NCBI GenBank assembly: GCA_027056155.1
Contig: JALULR010000248.1
Coordinates: 1 to 5,771 of the forward strand
Source: DHVE2 group archaeon
GTDB lineage: Archaea; Thermoplasmatota; Thermoplasmata; Thermoplasmatales; Aciduliprofundaceae
Length of the DNA stretch: 5,771 nt
Reading direction: 5' to 3'
Shown here: positions 4,834 through 5,771 of the stretch, in pieces
How the letters are laid out: each line of letters opens with the position of its first letter
Numbering within the stretch: position 1 is the stretch's first letter
Notes under the pieces: generated by a model
The model's input: the letters and a program-made list of their open reading frames with translations, nothing else
The model's database searches: none
Told to the model about the DNA's origin: nothing
Program-made: the position numbers and the translations under genes

Positions 4834-5771
4834 ATGGACAAGATTGTAGAATGTGTTCCAAACTTCAGTGAAGGTCGCAATATGAAGATAATAGAGGAGA
4901 TTGCAAATGAAATCAAAGAGACAAAGAATGTTTATCTTTTAGATGTGGACCCGGGAGAAGCAACTAATCGTACAGTAATCACATTTGTGGGAACTCCTGA
5001 GGGAGTAGTAGAAGCTGCATTTAAAGCAATAAAGAAAGCTTCGGAGCTAATTGATATGAGAGCGCATAAGGGTGCACACCCGAGAATGGGCGCCACTGAT
5101 GTAGTTCCGTTTGTTCCCGTGAAAGGTGTGACTATGGAGGACTGCGTTCGCCTTGCAGAGATGTTAGGAAAGCGAGTAGGTGAAGAGCTCGGTATACCTG
5201 TATATCTCTATGAATATGCTGCCAAAGAGGAGTATCGACGCAATCTGGCTGATATCAGAGAGGGCGAATACGAGGCTTTGCCGGAAAAACTCACTGATGA
5301 GAGATGGAAACCCGATTTTGGGCCTGCAGAGTGGAACGAAAAAGTAGAGAAGAGCGGAGCTACAGTAATAGGGGCCAGGGATTTTCTCATAGCCTACAAT
5401 ATTGATTTGAACACCACAGACAAAAAGCTAGCACACAAGGTGGCAAAAGTGATAAGGGAGAAGGGCTACCGCAAAAAAATGCCAGATGGCTCAAAGCAGC
5501 AAATTCCCGGAAAATTAAAGTTTGTAAAAGCGATTGGCTGGTACATTGATGAGTACAAGAGAGCGCAGATTTCGATAAACCTTACAAATTTCCATGATAC
5601 GCCGCTCTGGAAAGTTTTTGAGACTGCAGAGGAAGAGGCGAATAAAATTGGACTGAGGGTGACAGGAAGCGAGATAGTGGGATTGATACCGCTAGAAGCC
5701 ATGCTCGATGTTGGCAAGCATTTTCTTGAGAAGCAAGGAAAGAGCACGGGTATTCCAGAGCGGGATATAGT
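4834..5771 (+). CDS. ftcD: Glutamate formimidoyltransferase, 3'-truncated by the window
   Basis: A cytoplasmic enzyme that moves the formimidoyl group from N-formimidoyl-L-glutamate to tetrahydrofolate, a late step of one route of histidine breakdown. There are 312 codons visible and the frame is still open at the edge. The N-terminus carries the family motif ECVPNFSEGR (residues 6-15). Residues 74-91, DMRAHKGAHPRMGATDVV, hold the conserved HPRMGA block. His82 falls at the same number as the histidine proposed as general base in the pig enzyme. The second subdomain begins near GATVIGARDFLIAYNIDLNT (175-194), followed by the PGKLKFVKAIGW and GSEIVGLIPLEAML blocks. The last visible residues, GIPERDI, belong to the linker towards the end of the transferase. 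Stand-alone transferases are about 300 residues or slightly longer, and fused transferase-cyclodeaminases about 500-540, so fusion cannot be judged here. No other histidine-degradation gene is in view. Confidence 0.95.
   Translation, partial: MDKIVECVPNFSEGRNMKIIEEIANEIKETKNVYLLDVDPGEATNRTVITFVGTPEGVVEAAFKAIKKASELIDMRAHKGAHPRMGATDVVPFVPVKGVTMEDCVRLAEMLGKRVGEELGIPVYLYEYAAKEEYRRNLADIREGEYEALPEKLTDERWKPDFGPAEWNEKVEKSGATVIGARDFLIAYNIDLNTTDKKLAHKVAKVIREKGYRKKMPDGSKQQIPGKLKFVKAIGWYIDEYKRAQISINLTNFHDTPLWKVFETAEEEANKIGLRVTGSEIVGLIPLEAMLDVGKHFLEKQGKSTGIPERDI

Noticed and set aside
5208..5747. Minus-strand frames of 60 and 93 codons over the right end
   Set aside because: They are antisense to ftcD, whose conserved motifs run continuously through the whole stretch.
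1..5771. A new defence, mobile or multigene system in this window
   Set aside because: The three clear genes belong to known families in three separate transcription units. No integrase, transposase, toxin-antitoxin pair, nuclease, terminal repeats or array was seen.

Overview
The window looks like ordinary chromosomal DNA of a euryarchaeon, most plausibly a thermoacidophile of the Thermoplasmata/Aciduliprofundum (DHVE2) type. The signs are heavy use of ATA, AGA and AGG codons, a GGTGAT-type ribosome binding site, TATA/BRE-like promoter elements instead of bacterial -35/-10 boxes, a T-rich stretch after a stop codon, one start that looks leaderless, and three protein families well known in these archaea. 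The genus is an inference from style and gene content and was not tested by any search.

Layout. (1) Positions 1-3110, + strand: the 3' part of a very large secreted serine-carboxyl peptidase (sedolisin/kumamolisin, family S53). It has an activation prodomain, the catalytic domain, an Ig-like domain, a Gly/Ser/Asn linker built from perfect DNA tandem repeats, a fibronectin type III domain, and an acidic, Tyr-rich C-terminal domain with a Rossmann/GATase-like look. The gene starts left of the window. (2) Positions 3111-3460: a T-rich terminator region, AT-rich DNA, and a possible 43-residue ORF with a TATA-like element at leaderless distance. (3) Positions 3461-4690, - strand: a surface-anchored right-handed beta-helix protein of the NosD/CASH type, convergent with the peptidase. 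(4) Positions 4691-4833: a divergent promoter region. (5) Positions 4834 to the right edge, + strand: glutamate formimidoyltransferase (FtcD), open at the window end.

How they fit together. The peptidase and the beta-helix protein are both exported and rich in N-glycosylation sequons, so this is partly a cell-surface/secretome neighbourhood. FtcD is a cytoplasmic one-carbon/histidine enzyme in its own transcription unit. A link through peptide scavenging and amino acid catabolism is possible but rests only on adjacency. I found no mobile element, CRISPR array, tRNA or rRNA, and no convincing new multigene system. The points most worth a second look are the C-terminal module of the peptidase, the repeat-built linker, the small ORF, and the true role of FtcD.
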